Part shown: piece by piece, positions 23,281 through 32,147 of the stretch
Layout: each line of letters starts with the position of its first letter
Position numbering within the stretch: the stretch's first letter is position 1
Assembly: GCA_002694745.1 (NCBI GenBank)
Contig: NZMY01000012.1
Location: 1 to 57,536, forward strand
Origin: Croceicoccus sp.
GTDB taxonomy: Bacteria; Pseudomonadota; Alphaproteobacteria; Sphingomonadales; Sphingomonadaceae
DNA: 57,536 nucleotides
Direction of reading: 5' to 3'
The notes under the pieces: model-generated
Seen by the model: the letters and a program-made list of their open reading frames with translations, nothing else
The model's database searches: none
Told to the model about the DNA's origin: nothing
Program-made: the position numbers and the translations under genes

Positions 23281-25311
23281 TTACTTCTGTGCGATCGCGA
23301 GCCGGGCGCGCATCTCACCGCTGCGCGGAGAGCGAGGCGCGCGCGCCGGCAGGGACGAGATGTCGACGACACCTGACGAGGGGCGCCGTTCGATGTGTCC
23401 CATGCCCGAGGAGTCGACGACGATCCGTCGAGGACCGTCCGGGGTGCGCGTGGGCGCCGGGCCCTGGTCGACGACCATCGAGACCACCTTCGGGTCGCCC
23501 GCAGCTCGCGGCTTGCTCGCGCCTGCCGCGGCCGCGGAGACAGCCTTCGACGCTCCCTTGCTCGCGACTCGGCCACCGACCTCGAGCGCCGCGGCGCCGG
23601 CGGCGCCGGCCACACCGCCCGCTGCGGCACCCTTGCCGATCCGCGCGGCCGTGAAGACCAGGTCCGCGGTCTTCGAGGCCTTGGCGGCAGCACCCGCGCC
23701 AGCGCCGCCCCCAGAGCCCATCTGAGGCGACGGGAGGGCGGGACGGCTCGGTGAGCCGCCAGAGGGCGTCGAGGGCGGCTTGGGAGCCGCGGGCGGGCGT
23801 GTAGCGGTCATTGTGCCGATGTCCTGCGCAGCCCCCGCGCCGAAGTTGATGGAGCGCGCGTCGACCTTGTTGTCAGGGCGACGCAGCGCCGCGGCCGCGA
23901 CGGTGGATACGGCGCTCATCGCCGCGACGGTCTTGACCCCGTCGCGCTGCGCCGGCGCGCCCTTGCCGATGCCGTACTTGGAGAGCTGCTCGGCGATCGA
24001 CCGGCCGGTCTTCTTGGCAATGCGACGCGCTCGGATGATGAGGAACAGCAGCACGATCATCACCAGCGTCGCAAAGGTCATCTGCGCGACGAGCGGGATT
24101 CCCAGGCTGCTGAGCCCGGTGATCGCTGCGACGGTGAGCTTGAGGACGGCCGCCATGACGACTGCCATGAAGACGATGGCGACCAGGCCCATGAAGGTGT
24201 CGGCGAGGGACTTCCACAGCGGGTATCGGTTGACCGGGAGGATCCCGATGTAGACGTTCCACATGGTCTTGAGTGCGGAGATCAGGAAGCCGAGAACCGT
24301 GACTAGGAACAGCACCCCGAAGGCCATCGGCAGGATGAACAGGGTGAGCGCTCCGGGGGTCATCGTGACGGCCGTGAGCACCTGGCCGAAGTTCGGATTC
24401 TGGTTGAACGTCTTCGCCGCCTCGTCGCACCCGCCGACCGCGTCACGGACCTCGTTGCCGCCGGTCTGGATGGGCGCCGAGTTGGTCATCGTGTCGGTGA
24501 ACGTCGCGGCGCACTGCCCCTCGAGGGCGTGGCCGAACGCGATCGTCTGCGCAGGGATCTTCACGAAGATGTCGACCAGCTGCGACGTGACCGCAGCTGA
24601 CAGCAGGTTCTCGGAGTCGAGCTCCGTGCTGTTGATGTCGTCGGTGACGACGACGGCAGCGATCTGACCGCCGTACTCCTGGGCGGTGTCGAATGCTCCG
24701 CCTGCGGCGGTGAGCGAGGCGATCGGGTTAGCGAGCAGACCGGTCGCCAGCACCGCACAGCACGCAGAGATGAACAACTCCGCCCACCCGGTGGAGTGCC
24801 GGCCGAGCATGATCGCCAGGCCCGCGACACCGCCGGCGATCGTCAGCGCGAACGGGATCCATGCGATCTCGCCGAGGAAGTCCTGCAAGAGGTCGGCCAG
24901 CGCGCCGAACGGTGCCGCGACGATGTCGACCCACTCGAAGGAGAGCAGCCAGTTGCAGAACCAGATCATCCACGACACCAGACCCAGATGCCCGGTCCAG
25001 ATCGGGTCGATCCACATGGAGATGAAGAACTTCCCCATCGTGAACACATCGCCGCGGTCCAGTGGAAGCACCGTGTAGTTGGTCAGCGGGACGCCGTCGC
25101 TGTCAGTGATGTCGCCGCCGAGCATGAACGGGGACGAGCCGCCGCCGTCAGCGGCGAAGGCCCAGTACGTGTTGCCGAACAGGACCAGGAACAGGTCGAT
25201 CAGGACGACGGCGATGACCTTGCTCCACCGCGGGTGATCGTGCGCCCAGAAACGGACCCGCCAGAACGCGCCGCCCAGAGTCTCGAAGGTGTGCCGGTAG
25301 AAGGTGATCAT
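23281..25311 (-). CDS. VirB6/TrbL-like polytopic membrane protein
   Basis: A 676-aa protein. One TM near 30-50, several more between about 115 and 205, and a cluster between 315 and 430, then a long Pro/Ala/Gly-rich cytoplasmic tail (450-676). This size and layout fit the multi-TM channel component of a type IV secretion system. ATGA overlap with the VirB4 gene. Assignment rests on topology and operon position. Confidence 0.75.
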   Translation of the reverse strand: MITFYRHTFETLGGAFWRVRFWAHDHPRWSKVIAVVLIDLFLVLFGNTYWAFAADGGGSSPFMLGGDITDSDGVPLTNYTVLPLDRGDVFTMGKFFISMWIDPIWTGHLGLVSWMIWFCNWLLSFEWVDIVAAPFGALADLLQDFLGEIAWIPFALTIAGGVAGLAIMLGRHSTGWAELFISACCAVLATGLLANPIASLTAAGGAFDTAQEYGGQIAAVVVTDDINSTELDSENLLSAAVTSQLVDIFVKIPAQTIAFGHALEGQCAATFTDTMTNSAPIQTGGNEVRDAVGGCDEAAKTFNQNPNFGQVLTAVTMTPGALTLFILPMAFGVLFLVTVLGFLISALKTMWNVYIGILPVNRYPLWKSLADTFMGLVAIVFMAVVMAAVLKLTVAAITGLSSLGIPLVAQMTFATLVMIVLLFLIIRARRIAKKTGRSIAEQLSKYGIGKGAPAQRDGVKTVAAMSAVSTVAAAALRRPDNKVDARSINFGAGAAQDIGTMTATRPPAAPKPPSTPSGGSPSRPALPSPQMGSGGGAGAGAAAKASKTADLVFTAARIGKGAAAGGVAGAAGAAALEVGGRVASKGASKAVSAAAAGASKPRAAGDPKVVSMVVDQGPAPTRTPDGPRRIVVDSSGMGHIERRPSSGVVDISSLPARAPRSPRSGEMRARLAIAQK

Positions 25312-27830
25312 GGTGTCACCAGAGACGGGGTCGACAGCACGGCTTCGCGGCGGTCGGGGCGCTCGGGCAGCGTCTTGCGGAACTTCCCGATTCGACCGCG
25401 CTGGTCACGGATCAGTCCCTCGCCGCGCCGCTCCGGGGCGACCTTTCCGTCCGCCCCGAGCGGGGACAGGTCTTCGGTGACCACCTGGACCATCGCCGGG
25501 TCCGCGGGCTCGCCGGTCAGCCACTCGATCGCGCGGCGAGCGAGCTCCTTGTCGGTCTGGCGCATCACGTAGCGGGTCTTGAGCAGGCCTCGGGTCTGGG
25601 TTTCTCCGAAGTCGGCGGGGTCGTGCGAGCCGAGGGCGAAGAACGCGCGGTGCTTGCGACCGTCGCGGATGCCGATGCGCAGGTCGCGCTCTCCCTCCGG
25701 TGACTGGGTGATGTGGTGGCACTCGTCGAAGTAGGCGCCGGCGAGCTCGCCGGGGTTCATGAAGCAGACCTCGCGGGAGATCCCCATGAGCATCGCGTAC
25801 ATGGCGCGGCCGTAGATCTTTTCCAGGGGCATCTCCTCGAACAGGTGCGCGTGCTCGAGCTCGGTCTTGTCTGGCAGCGACAGCCCATGGGTGAGGAAGA
25901 CCAGGGCACGCGATTTCAGGTCGACAGCGGTCAGCCCGTCATTGAAGAGAACCTCGCCGATGTCCTTCGACGCGACCAGGTTGATCAGGCCCGACAGCTC
26001 ATCGCTCTCCGCCGAGGAGATCGTCTTGAGGTGCGCCCGCAGGCGACCGAGGCTGGTGATGTCGTGCGCGGCGACGTACTCCGGCTCGAGGAGGCGGGAC
26101 AGGGCGACGCCTCGGGAGTCGCGGGCCCGGATGCCGAGCATCACCGCGAAGAGCGACTGCACCATGCGTGCGCCGACGAGAGGGCCGAACACCCGCAGCG
26201 GGTCCAGCGAGTACTCCGGGGTCATCAGGTCAACGATCGTCGTGGTGTCCGGCCGGAGGCTCTGCGCGAAAACCGCGTACTCCTTGGCCTCTGTGCGGTC
26301 GATCGCGACGACGCGGCCGTTGCGGTCGACCGTGTCGCCCATGTCTCCCTTGAGCAGCACGCTCTTGCCGGCGCCGAGCTCGGCGACCACGCCGAAGCTG
26401 GCGCTGGTGTCGGCCTGGATACTGCCGTCCGCGTCGCGGAGGATCGGGGTGTGCCGGGCGGTGCTGATGTTCTCGCCGAAGCGGGCGCCCTTCTCGTCTC
26501 CGAGCTCGTTGCTGGAAAGCGGAACGCCGGTCGCGAACTCCCGGCCCGTCGTGATCTGGGTGAGCTCACGGACGATGCGCCCGGTGGGCGTGCCGGGGAT
26601 CATCGCCCACCAAAGCTCCTCCTGACCTCCCAGGGGAGCCTCGAGGAGGAAGTCAGCGCGCTTGTACTCGTCTGCCACGAACCGGCCCTTAGCCTTCGCG
26701 AGATCGGCGGTATCTGCCCCCACAGCGAACAGCACCGTCGCCTGAACCTCGACCTCCTTATCGGAGCGGTTGAGGGAGGCGGGGTAGGCGGCCAGCGTCT
26801 CCGCGATCTCTCCGAGGTCGGATCCGCCGCCGGTGATCGTCGCGGTGCCCTCCTGGTGCTTGTACTGCTCCTCGAGGGCGGTTTCGGCCTTCTTGTTGCG
26901 ACGCTTGACCTCGTCGGCGCCGGTGACGGTGAAACGGATCCCCCAGTCGACGTCAAGGGGGAACTGGTCGACGTGTGAGATCCACTCGACGCCGGGCGAA
27001 ACCCAGCCGGCCTTGGGTGCGGCGACCATGGCCTGCACCACCTGGTAGGACGACGTCTCGTCCGCGTAGGGGCTGTGCACCTTGAGGTAGCGGCGCTTGA
27101 ACGGGAGGAACTGCTGCCCCTTGGGAAGGTCGCTCTGTCCGCCTTCGTCGAGCCATGGGTTCGGCATCGCGGAGGGCATCTGGAAGTGCGCGAGCTCGTC
27201 GACGCCGAATCCGTCCTCGGTACCCTCGGCGGGCGGGACAGGGGCGGCGAGATCTGCGGAGAGGCCGCGCTGCTGCGAGTGAAGGGCGATCCAGATCTGC
27301 TCGGCCGGCGTTGCACGGGTCGGCTGGAACGCGGCCGGGATGCGAACCTCGATCTCCTTGGCCATCCGCGCGGCCGCAGCGATCTCGGAGTCGGTAGGCA
27401 GCTGACGGGGAAGAGCCAACGTGTCGCGCAGCTTGGTGTCGGCGGCGCGCACTGCCGACCTCGCGCGAGCCTTCATCGAACCGGCCGCGAGCGGGACCGA
27501 GAACCAGAACGCGCGCGTTCCAAGCGGGATCTGCTCGAGCGCGTCCAGGGTCAGCTCGACCTCGCGCGCCCAGTCCGGACACTCGTCGATGCGAACACCG
27601 TCCAGCATCCGCTCCACGACAGACACCGGATCCAGGTCAGCGCACAGCCCCAGCAGCAGTCCCTCGCCCCGGTGCGCCTGGAAGAGCGCCTGGTGGTGCG
27701 CCTTGACGAGCTGCTTTGCCGCCGTGGTGGCGTAGGCATACGGGAGCGGCTGCAGCCGCCACGTAGCCCAGACCACGCCCGAGCGGGTCCACATCAGGTT
27801 GCTCGTCATCGCTGTTGCCGGAATCTGCAT
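25308..27830 (-). CDS. VirB4/TraC-type secretion ATPase
   Basis: An 840-aa protein. The N-terminal half is the variable VirB4 domain. The C-terminal motor has Walker A LGAGKS near residue 485 and Walker B AGAYFDECHH near 700, followed by a Q-R sensor region (RYVMRQTD). VirB4 powers assembly of, and transport through, the conjugation channel. A weak ribosome site lies upstream, with the small 27,845 gene 15 bp before it. Confidence 0.85.
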   Translation of the reverse strand: MQIPATAMTSNLMWTRSGVVWATWRLQPLPYAYATTAAKQLVKAHHQALFQAHRGEGLLLGLCADLDPVSVVERMLDGVRIDECPDWAREVELTLDALEQIPLGTRAFWFSVPLAAGSMKARARSAVRAADTKLRDTLALPRQLPTDSEIAAAARMAKEIEVRIPAAFQPTRATPAEQIWIALHSQQRGLSADLAAPVPPAEGTEDGFGVDELAHFQMPSAMPNPWLDEGGQSDLPKGQQFLPFKRRYLKVHSPYADETSSYQVVQAMVAAPKAGWVSPGVEWISHVDQFPLDVDWGIRFTVTGADEVKRRNKKAETALEEQYKHQEGTATITGGGSDLGEIAETLAAYPASLNRSDKEVEVQATVLFAVGADTADLAKAKGRFVADEYKRADFLLEAPLGGQEELWWAMIPGTPTGRIVRELTQITTGREFATGVPLSSNELGDEKGARFGENISTARHTPILRDADGSIQADTSASFGVVAELGAGKSVLLKGDMGDTVDRNGRVVAIDRTEAKEYAVFAQSLRPDTTTIVDLMTPEYSLDPLRVFGPLVGARMVQSLFAVMLGIRARDSRGVALSRLLEPEYVAAHDITSLGRLRAHLKTISSAESDELSGLINLVASKDIGEVLFNDGLTAVDLKSRALVFLTHGLSLPDKTELEHAHLFEEMPLEKIYGRAMYAMLMGISREVCFMNPGELAGAYFDECHHITQSPEGERDLRIGIRDGRKHRAFFALGSHDPADFGETQTRGLLKTRYVMRQTDKELARRAIEWLTGEPADPAMVQVVTEDLSPLGADGKVAPERRGEGLIRDQRGRIGKFRKTLPERPDRREAVLSTPSLVTP

Positions 27831-27844
27831 CGTCGTCTCGTTTC

Positions 27845-28060
27845 TCAGTCGGTCGGCGTGGCCAGCAGCAGATCGCGACCGCCGCTGAGGGGTGCCGTGA
27901 TCGGCGTGCCGCCGAGGATGGGGAGGAGGGCTGCGTAGCTCGTGGTAGCGGGGTCCGCACAGATCGGCCCACGCGCGGTCTCCGCCTTGACCACGAGGGT
28001 CTTGATGACGTAGCCGCGGCCTCGGCCGATGATGCCGAGCGGGATGTCGGTGTTGTTCAT
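27845..28060 (-). CDS. 71-aa secretion-operon protein
   Basis: A small neutral protein with no TM segment, between the TcpE-like and VirB4 genes. GAGGAGG is ideal. The ATG lies 3 bp downstream of the previous stop. Function unknown, but its position suggests a structural or chaperone role in the secretion complex. Confidence 0.6.
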   Translation of the reverse strand: MNNTDIPLGIIGRGRGYVIKTLVVKAETARGPICADPATTSYAALLPILGGTPITAPLSGGRDLLLATPTD

Positions 28061-28062
28061 GG

Positions 28063-28638
28063 TCAGTTGCCTCCTCGGGCTTGCTGCAGCAGGCGCTCGA
28101 CGCCGCTGACCGCGTGTGCGGGTGCGTGCGCCGGCAGCGGCGTCGAGCGCGGCTGCAGGACCGGCTGCGCCACGACGGGCGCTTCCGGTGCGGGTGCGGT
28201 GGTCTCGCTATCCGGGGTGGTGAGCGTGGCTCCGACCGGCTCGGCGATCGTTGTTCCGCCGCCTGCGAAGTGGGGCGGGCGAACCCGCATGGTCACTCCG
28301 CGGTAGCGGCCGGCTGCGGGGCGGGTCATCGCGGACAGGCCGCTGGTGATGATGCTCAGCAGGTTCCGGCGTGTGGCCGGGATCCTTCCGGCTCCCCACG
28401 CTGCTCCCCAGGACACGAAGGCAGCGACGGGGATATCGACGATCGGAGAGCCAGTCCCCCACACGCTCTGCGTCAGCAGGGCGACGACCAGGACGATCGC
28501 CAGGACGACGCCCTGCGTCAGCGTGTAGGGGCCCCCGGGGATCTTCGTGCCGTCGTGGAGACGGCCGATGAACTTTGGGAACCGGCGGCTGCGCGTGTAG
28601 AAGCGCGCAACCTCTCTCTCTTCGTCGCGATCGGCCAC
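28063..28638 (-). CDS. TcpE-like conjugation membrane protein
   Basis: 191 aa from a GTG with AAAGGGG upstream. RFPKFIGRLHDGTKIPGGPYTLTQ precedes two TM helices (about 38-56 and 64-82), resembling TcpE-family proteins of Gram-positive mating systems. The C-terminal half is Pro/Ala-rich. It probably sits next to VirB4 in the membrane complex. Confidence 0.65.
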   Translation of the reverse strand: MADRDEEREVARFYTRSRRFPKFIGRLHDGTKIPGGPYTLTQGVVLAIVLVVALLTQSVWGTGSPIVDIPVAAFVSWGAAWGAGRIPATRRNLLSIITSGLSAMTRPAAGRYRGVTMRVRPPHFAGGGTTIAEPVGATLTTPDSETTAPAPEAPVVAQPVLQPRSTPLPAHAPAHAVSGVERLLQQARGGN

Positions 28639-28648
28639 GTTCGCCCCT

Positions 28649-28972
28649 TTACGCGACCAGCCGGTAGACCGTGTCGCCGGCCGCGGTGGTGGTCTCGTTG
28701 AGCACCAGGGCGTCCGCCGGAGCTGCGATCTGATGGATCGTGACTCCGATGGCGTCGACGGTCTCGGTCTGGATGAGGCCCATGACCCACTCGCCACCGC
28801 CGGTGGCGAGGAACATGGCCAGGCCGCACGCGATGCCGGTGATGATGGTCGTCGCCATGGCGAACCGCACCTTGGCGGCGACGACGAAGAAGATCACTGC
28901 TGCTGCGAGAAACACGACCGCCCGGAAAGCAGTCGTCGCATCAGCGGTGATCCCGTTGATCCAATCGAACAT
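28649..28972 (-). CDS. VirB2/TrbC-like small membrane protein
   Basis: 107 aa from ATG 28,972 (GGAAGGAA upstream). Two hydrophobic helices (about 16-35 and 38-58) separated by a short basic loop, then a soluble tail. This topology matches the pilin-like subunit of type IV secretion, and it lies between the TcpC- and TcpE-like genes. Confidence 0.6.
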   Translation of the reverse strand: MFDWINGITADATTAFRAVVFLAAAVIFFVVAAKVRFAMATTIITGIACGLAMFLATGGGEWVMGLIQTETVDAIGVTIHQIAAPADALVLNETTTAAGDTVYRLVA

Positions 28973-28988
28973 GGTTGGTGTTCCTTCC

Positions 28989-29978
28989 TTAGTTGCCGTT
29001 ACCGGACGGTGTCGGCGTGGGGGTTGTCGATCCCTTGTCGGAGACCGCTTGCGGTGCAAGATCAATGGCGCTGACCTCCCAGCGGGAGGCACGCGCGGTG
29101 AGGGTGAGCGTGTACGTCGAGGTCACTTGCTGGTCCAGCGGGCTCAGCAGTGAGACGGTCGCGAGCACCTTGAGGGTGTCGCCATCGCTCGGGGACTCCG
29201 TAGGCGTCAGGTCTGACCGCATCTCCTCGACGTTGACCATCACGTAGGGGGCGGGCGAGATCGCCACGAAAGATGTGTCCGGGGCGCTGTATCGGGACAG
29301 GTCACCCGAGCCGGCAAGGTACGCGCCGAGGAACGCCGACACTGTCTCCGCGGACGGGTCAGAGGATCCGATGGTCTGCTTGTAGACCAGCGACGTTGTC
29401 TCGCCCTGGACGGGAGCGGAGATCTGGGCCGGGAGACCGACTGCCCTCACCGTGTCCCCGTTGACCGCGATCGCCACCTGGAAGTAGCGGCGCGGCCAGC
29501 TCGTCGTGCTGGTGTCGTCGGAGTCCGTCACCGACAGCTCCTTGATGTTCGCCGCGACGACGACGTTGACGAAGTCCGAGCCGTCGACGGGCGTGATGGA
29601 GACCACGGACAGGTCGCGGTACTCCCAGGCCGTGACCGACAGCTGCCGCAGCGCCGCCAGGTCGACGTAGGTAGCCAGGTCGCCCGGTGCGTCCTTCGTC
29701 GCGCTCAGCCACGAGGAGACGAAGCCCTCCGCGTAACCGCCGGCAGCCTGCTGCTGCGTGCTCAGTCCCGCTGCCTGCGCCTCGGGCGCTGCGGCGACGA
29801 CGGGCGCCGGACGTGCGGCCGCGGCGAAGAGCGCGATAGGCCCACACGCGATCGCGGCGAACAGAAGCGCGGACAGCAGCTTGCCGCCCAGCTGCCGACC
29901 ATGGGTCCAGCTGCTCCCCTGTGCCGGGACGGTCTTCGTCTCCTTGGCCGGCTTCGACGTCTTCTCACGACGCGCCAT
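28989..29978 (-). CDS. TcpC/VirB8-like conjugation protein
   Basis: A 329-aa protein. A Lys-rich cytoplasmic N-terminus, a single TM (about 34-55), then two NTF2-like extracellular domains (about 75-200 and 210-315), each carrying a region resembling FVNVVVAANI. TcpC proteins form the VirB8-like core of Gram-positive mating channels. The start overlaps the previous stop by 1 nt (TAATG). Confidence 0.75.
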   Translation of the reverse strand: MARREKTSKPAKETKTVPAQGSSWTHGRQLGGKLLSALLFAAIACGPIALFAAAARPAPVVAAAPEAQAAGLSTQQQAAGGYAEGFVSSWLSATKDAPGDLATYVDLAALRQLSVTAWEYRDLSVVSITPVDGSDFVNVVVAANIKELSVTDSDDTSTTSWPRRYFQVAIAVNGDTVRAVGLPAQISAPVQGETTSLVYKQTIGSSDPSAETVSAFLGAYLAGSGDLSRYSAPDTSFVAISPAPYVMVNVEEMRSDLTPTESPSDGDTLKVLATVSLLSPLDQQVTSTYTLTLTARASRWEVSAIDLAPQAVSDKGSTTPTPTPSGNGN

Positions 29979-30214
29979 TATGCAGCTCCTCCCACTCGCA
30001 GCTGCGCCACCCGCAGAGCTGCCGGCACCGCTGCCGAAAGCTCCTCAACCGCCTTCACCACGCGACCATGCGTGGAGGGGTCGAAGGGTGCGTCGAGAGT
30101 GCTCGCCACTGCTTCCTCGAACCCCTGGCGCGCACGGATCGCGCGTGCAGCGTCGGGCTTGAATCCTTCCCACATGGCGTCGTCGGCGCTGTCTGCGGTG
30201 CTGCTCTCGCTCAC
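29978..30214 (-). CDS. first gene of the secretion operon, unknown
   Basis: 78 aa from a GTG with GGAAGGGA upstream; the frame extends further but would overlap the promoter box. Soluble and helical, with an acidic N-terminus. Promoter box 6 lies 54 bp upstream. Confidence 0.6.
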   Translation of the reverse strand: MSESSTADSADDAMWEGFKPDAARAIRARQGFEEAVASTLDAPFDPSTHGRVVKAVEELSAAVPAALRVAQLRVGGAA

Positions 30215-30267
30215 GTTTCTGTCCCTTCCGCGGAGTCCTGATGCCTCCCGACCAACGGGGGCATATC

Positions 30268-30300
30268 TGTATAGGCCGGGTTTTCGGCCCTTCGCGGACA
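30268..30300 (-). promoter_or_regulatory. TGTCCGCGAA/CCTATACA promoter box 6
   Basis: On the minus strand, TGTCCGCGAA (30300-30291) and TATACA (30273-30268), 17-bp spacer. It should drive the whole secretion operon down to about 22,027. Confidence 0.75.
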
Positions 30301-30316
30301 TCGCGGATCGAAGAAA

Positions 30317-30348
30317 TCTTGCGTGGATATTGCGCCCATGCAGCGAGG
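30317..30348. repeat. three GCG-centred 11-bp units upstream of box 6
   Basis: CTTGCGTGG, ATTGCGCCC and GCAGCGAGG cores start at 30321, 30332 and 30343, exactly 11 bp apart, like the array before parA. A possible ParB-type control site for the secretion promoter. Confidence 0.4.
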
Positions 30349-30485
30349 CATGGAAACCGCCCCTGAACAGGTATTTACAGCATCGGATCGCAACTCAGAT
30401 CCACCGAAGCCAGCATCCGCCGATCGGGCGCTCTCCTGCCCGGCCGGAACTTTCCAGGATCTGAACCAGGGGTGCTGAGGAACGT

Positions 30486-30519
30486 GGCCCTTCGTCAACC
30501 GACGTCACGACGAAGGGCC
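30486..30519 (+). promoter_or_regulatory. hairpin that contains the ribosome site of the sigma-like gene
   Basis: GGCCCTTCGTC (30486-30496) pairs perfectly with GACGAAGGGCC (30509-30519). The only Shine-Dalgarno-like sequence before the ATG at 30,527, GAAGGG, is inside the 3' arm. Translation would therefore depend on melting the stem. It may instead be a terminator of an upstream transcript. Confidence 0.5.
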
Positions 30520-30526
30520 ATTTCTC

Positions 30527-31291
30527 ATGACTGCTTGGGCGAAGACATCACCTCTTGCCGACCAGCTGTTCGATGAGTGGAACAGCTTCCACTCCCACAC
30601 CACTCACCACTTCGGAACGCTCGGCGAGCTGACTGGCGATGAGGCCGTGAACCTCATCCGGCAGCCGCAAGCTCCCGAACAGCGCGACGCGCTCCTGCTC
30701 GAGCTGCTCACCCTCGAGCACGCCGGCGATACCATCGCCGGCCGCGTCCTGCTCAAGTCGTTCATGCCGCTCGCGCTGCGGCTGCCGAGCAGCTGCAGCA
30801 GCATGCGCAGCCTGTGGCAGCACTCCCCCGCCGACGCCCGTACCGCGACGATCGGCGTGCTCTGGGAGGTCATTCACACCTACCCGCTCGAGCGGGTCCA
30901 CTCCGTCTCCGGAAACATCCGCCTCGAGACGATCAAGAACCTCGGAGTCTGGTTCGGCAGCGAGCACAGCGTCGACGCAATGCCGGTCGAAGACGAGCTG
31001 CTCGAGAAGATCGCAGGCCCCGACGAGAGCGATGACGTCTTCCGGGATCTGGTGACGATCCTCACCTGGGCGATCGACTCCGGCACCCTCCGCCGCGACG
31101 AGGTCCAGCTGCTTGCTCGCATCGAGCTCGCGGAGGGTGATCCCGGTGTGGCGCGTGAGGAAGCAGCTGTCGAGCTCGGCGTCAGCCGGGAGACGCTCAA
31201 CCGCCGAGTGTGCCGAATCCGCACCAAGCTCATGCAGGCCGTCAGCGGCGACATGGAGGCCAAGGTCTCCTACGCCCCGCGCCGCAGCTGA
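30527..31291 (+). CDS. sigma-70-family-like transcription factor
   Basis: A 254-aa protein. The C-terminus (about 193-243) reads as sigma region 4: LRRDEVQLLARIELAEG, then AAVELGVSRETLNRRVCRIR, an HTH for a -35 element. The middle (about 55-130: LEHAGDTIAGRVLL, then TATIGVLWEVIHTYPLERV) resembles region 2. It is larger than a simple ECF factor because of an inserted linker. It faces away from the secretion operon. It is the best candidate to read the eight TGTCCGCGAA/CCTATAC boxes; no anti-sigma is obvious nearby. Confidence 0.7.
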   Translation: MTAWAKTSPLADQLFDEWNSFHSHTTHHFGTLGELTGDEAVNLIRQPQAPEQRDALLLELLTLEHAGDTIAGRVLLKSFMPLALRLPSSCSSMRSLWQHSPADARTATIGVLWEVIHTYPLERVHSVSGNIRLETIKNLGVWFGSEHSVDAMPVEDELLEKIAGPDESDDVFRDLVTILTWAIDSGTLRRDEVQLLARIELAEGDPGVAREEAAVELGVSRETLNRRVCRIRTKLMQAVSGDMEAKVSYAPRRS

Positions 31292-31381
31292 GCCAACCCG
31301 CCATCCAGGGGGCAAGCGCAGTCGACGAGTCGAGCGCTCCCCACAGGCCGGAGCAACACTCCCGCTCCGCCCCCCCAGACA

Positions 31382-31416
31382 GACAGGGCCTCTGGATGGC
31401 CCCCAGGGGCCCTGTC
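31382..31416 (+). terminator. terminator after the sigma-like gene
   Basis: A perfect 9-bp stem GACAGGGCC/GGCCCTGTC with a loop rich in C, followed by TTCCCCT. Confidence 0.6.
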
Positions 31417-31545
31417 TTCCCCTCCGCCTCACTCGGAGCCCTCCTCATGGCCGAAATCGCCTCAGCAGGCCGCACAGGCCCGTCTACGCCCGCATCCATC
31501 GTTTGGATGCCCCACCACGACTCCATGACCAGCCCTCGCGACACC

Positions 31546-32111
31546 GCGCACCCCACCATCGCCAGCGCCGCGCTACACACGCGCCACCCCGCCGCCATGC
31601 TCTGCGCTGTACCCTCGCAGCAACACCGCGATAGCCTCCGCCACTCCCCCGCCAGATCACCGCATCACTTGCGCGATACGCTGAGCAACCCCCGCGCCAT
31701 ACCCGCGCCAGACATCCGCAATATCAACTGCAATATTCGCGCTATTACATCGCCCTACCCGCGCATGCTGTTGCGCTCTAACGTGCGCATTACGAGCGCC
31801 CGGCTGTCGCCTGTACGGCCCCTTACTTGCGCATTGCTTGTGCCCGTATGTAGCCACTATGGCGCGGGTCTTGTTTTAGATGATGCGCACTGTCAAGCGC
31901 TCTGCTTGCGTTGTTCTTGCACCGACAGAGCGCGTTCATCGCACAGTTCTAGCGCCGTAGCTCCACATGCTCTAGCGCATGTGTCGCGCCAGACACGCGC
32001 GATTGTTGTTGCATATAGGCGTGAATGTGACGCTATACTGGCGCCCATGAACCCGCCACAGTTGCCCCATACCCGCGCCACACATCCGCACACCGCGCGC
32101 TCGACTGGCGC
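31546..32111. repeat. 11-bp-phased GCGC array, centromere candidate
   Basis: GCGC cores at 31570, 31581, 31604, 31671, 31694, 31705, 31739, 31761, 31773, 31785, 31796, 31829, 31862, 31885, 31897, 31930, 31952, 31975, 31985, 31996, 32041, 32075, 32095 and 32108. Nearly all gaps are whole multiples of about 11.25 bp, and missing positions usually hold CGC. A common unit is AcnnGCGCnnT. It fills most of the gene-free 31292-32147 stretch and runs into the parA leader. It resembles tandem-repeat centromeres of type Ib partition systems. Confidence 0.8.
32008..32038 (+). promoter_or_regulatory. parA promoter with operator half-site
   Basis: TATACT (32033-32038) is the probable -10 and TTGCAT (32008-32013, 19-bp spacer) a weak -35. 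GTGAATGTGAC (32020-32030) is one arm of the dyad operator, here inside the promoter. The promoter also lies within the GCGC array, so ParB autoregulation is likely. Confidence 0.5.
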
Positions 32112-32147
32112 GACCGCTGCCAACGCCCTCAGCCGTGGAGGCCGATC

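Noticed and set aside
30486-30519. Simple terminator of an upstream plus-strand gene
   Set aside because: No plus-strand gene lies upstream (the neighbour is divergent), and the arm contains the ribosome site; kept as a possible translation switch.
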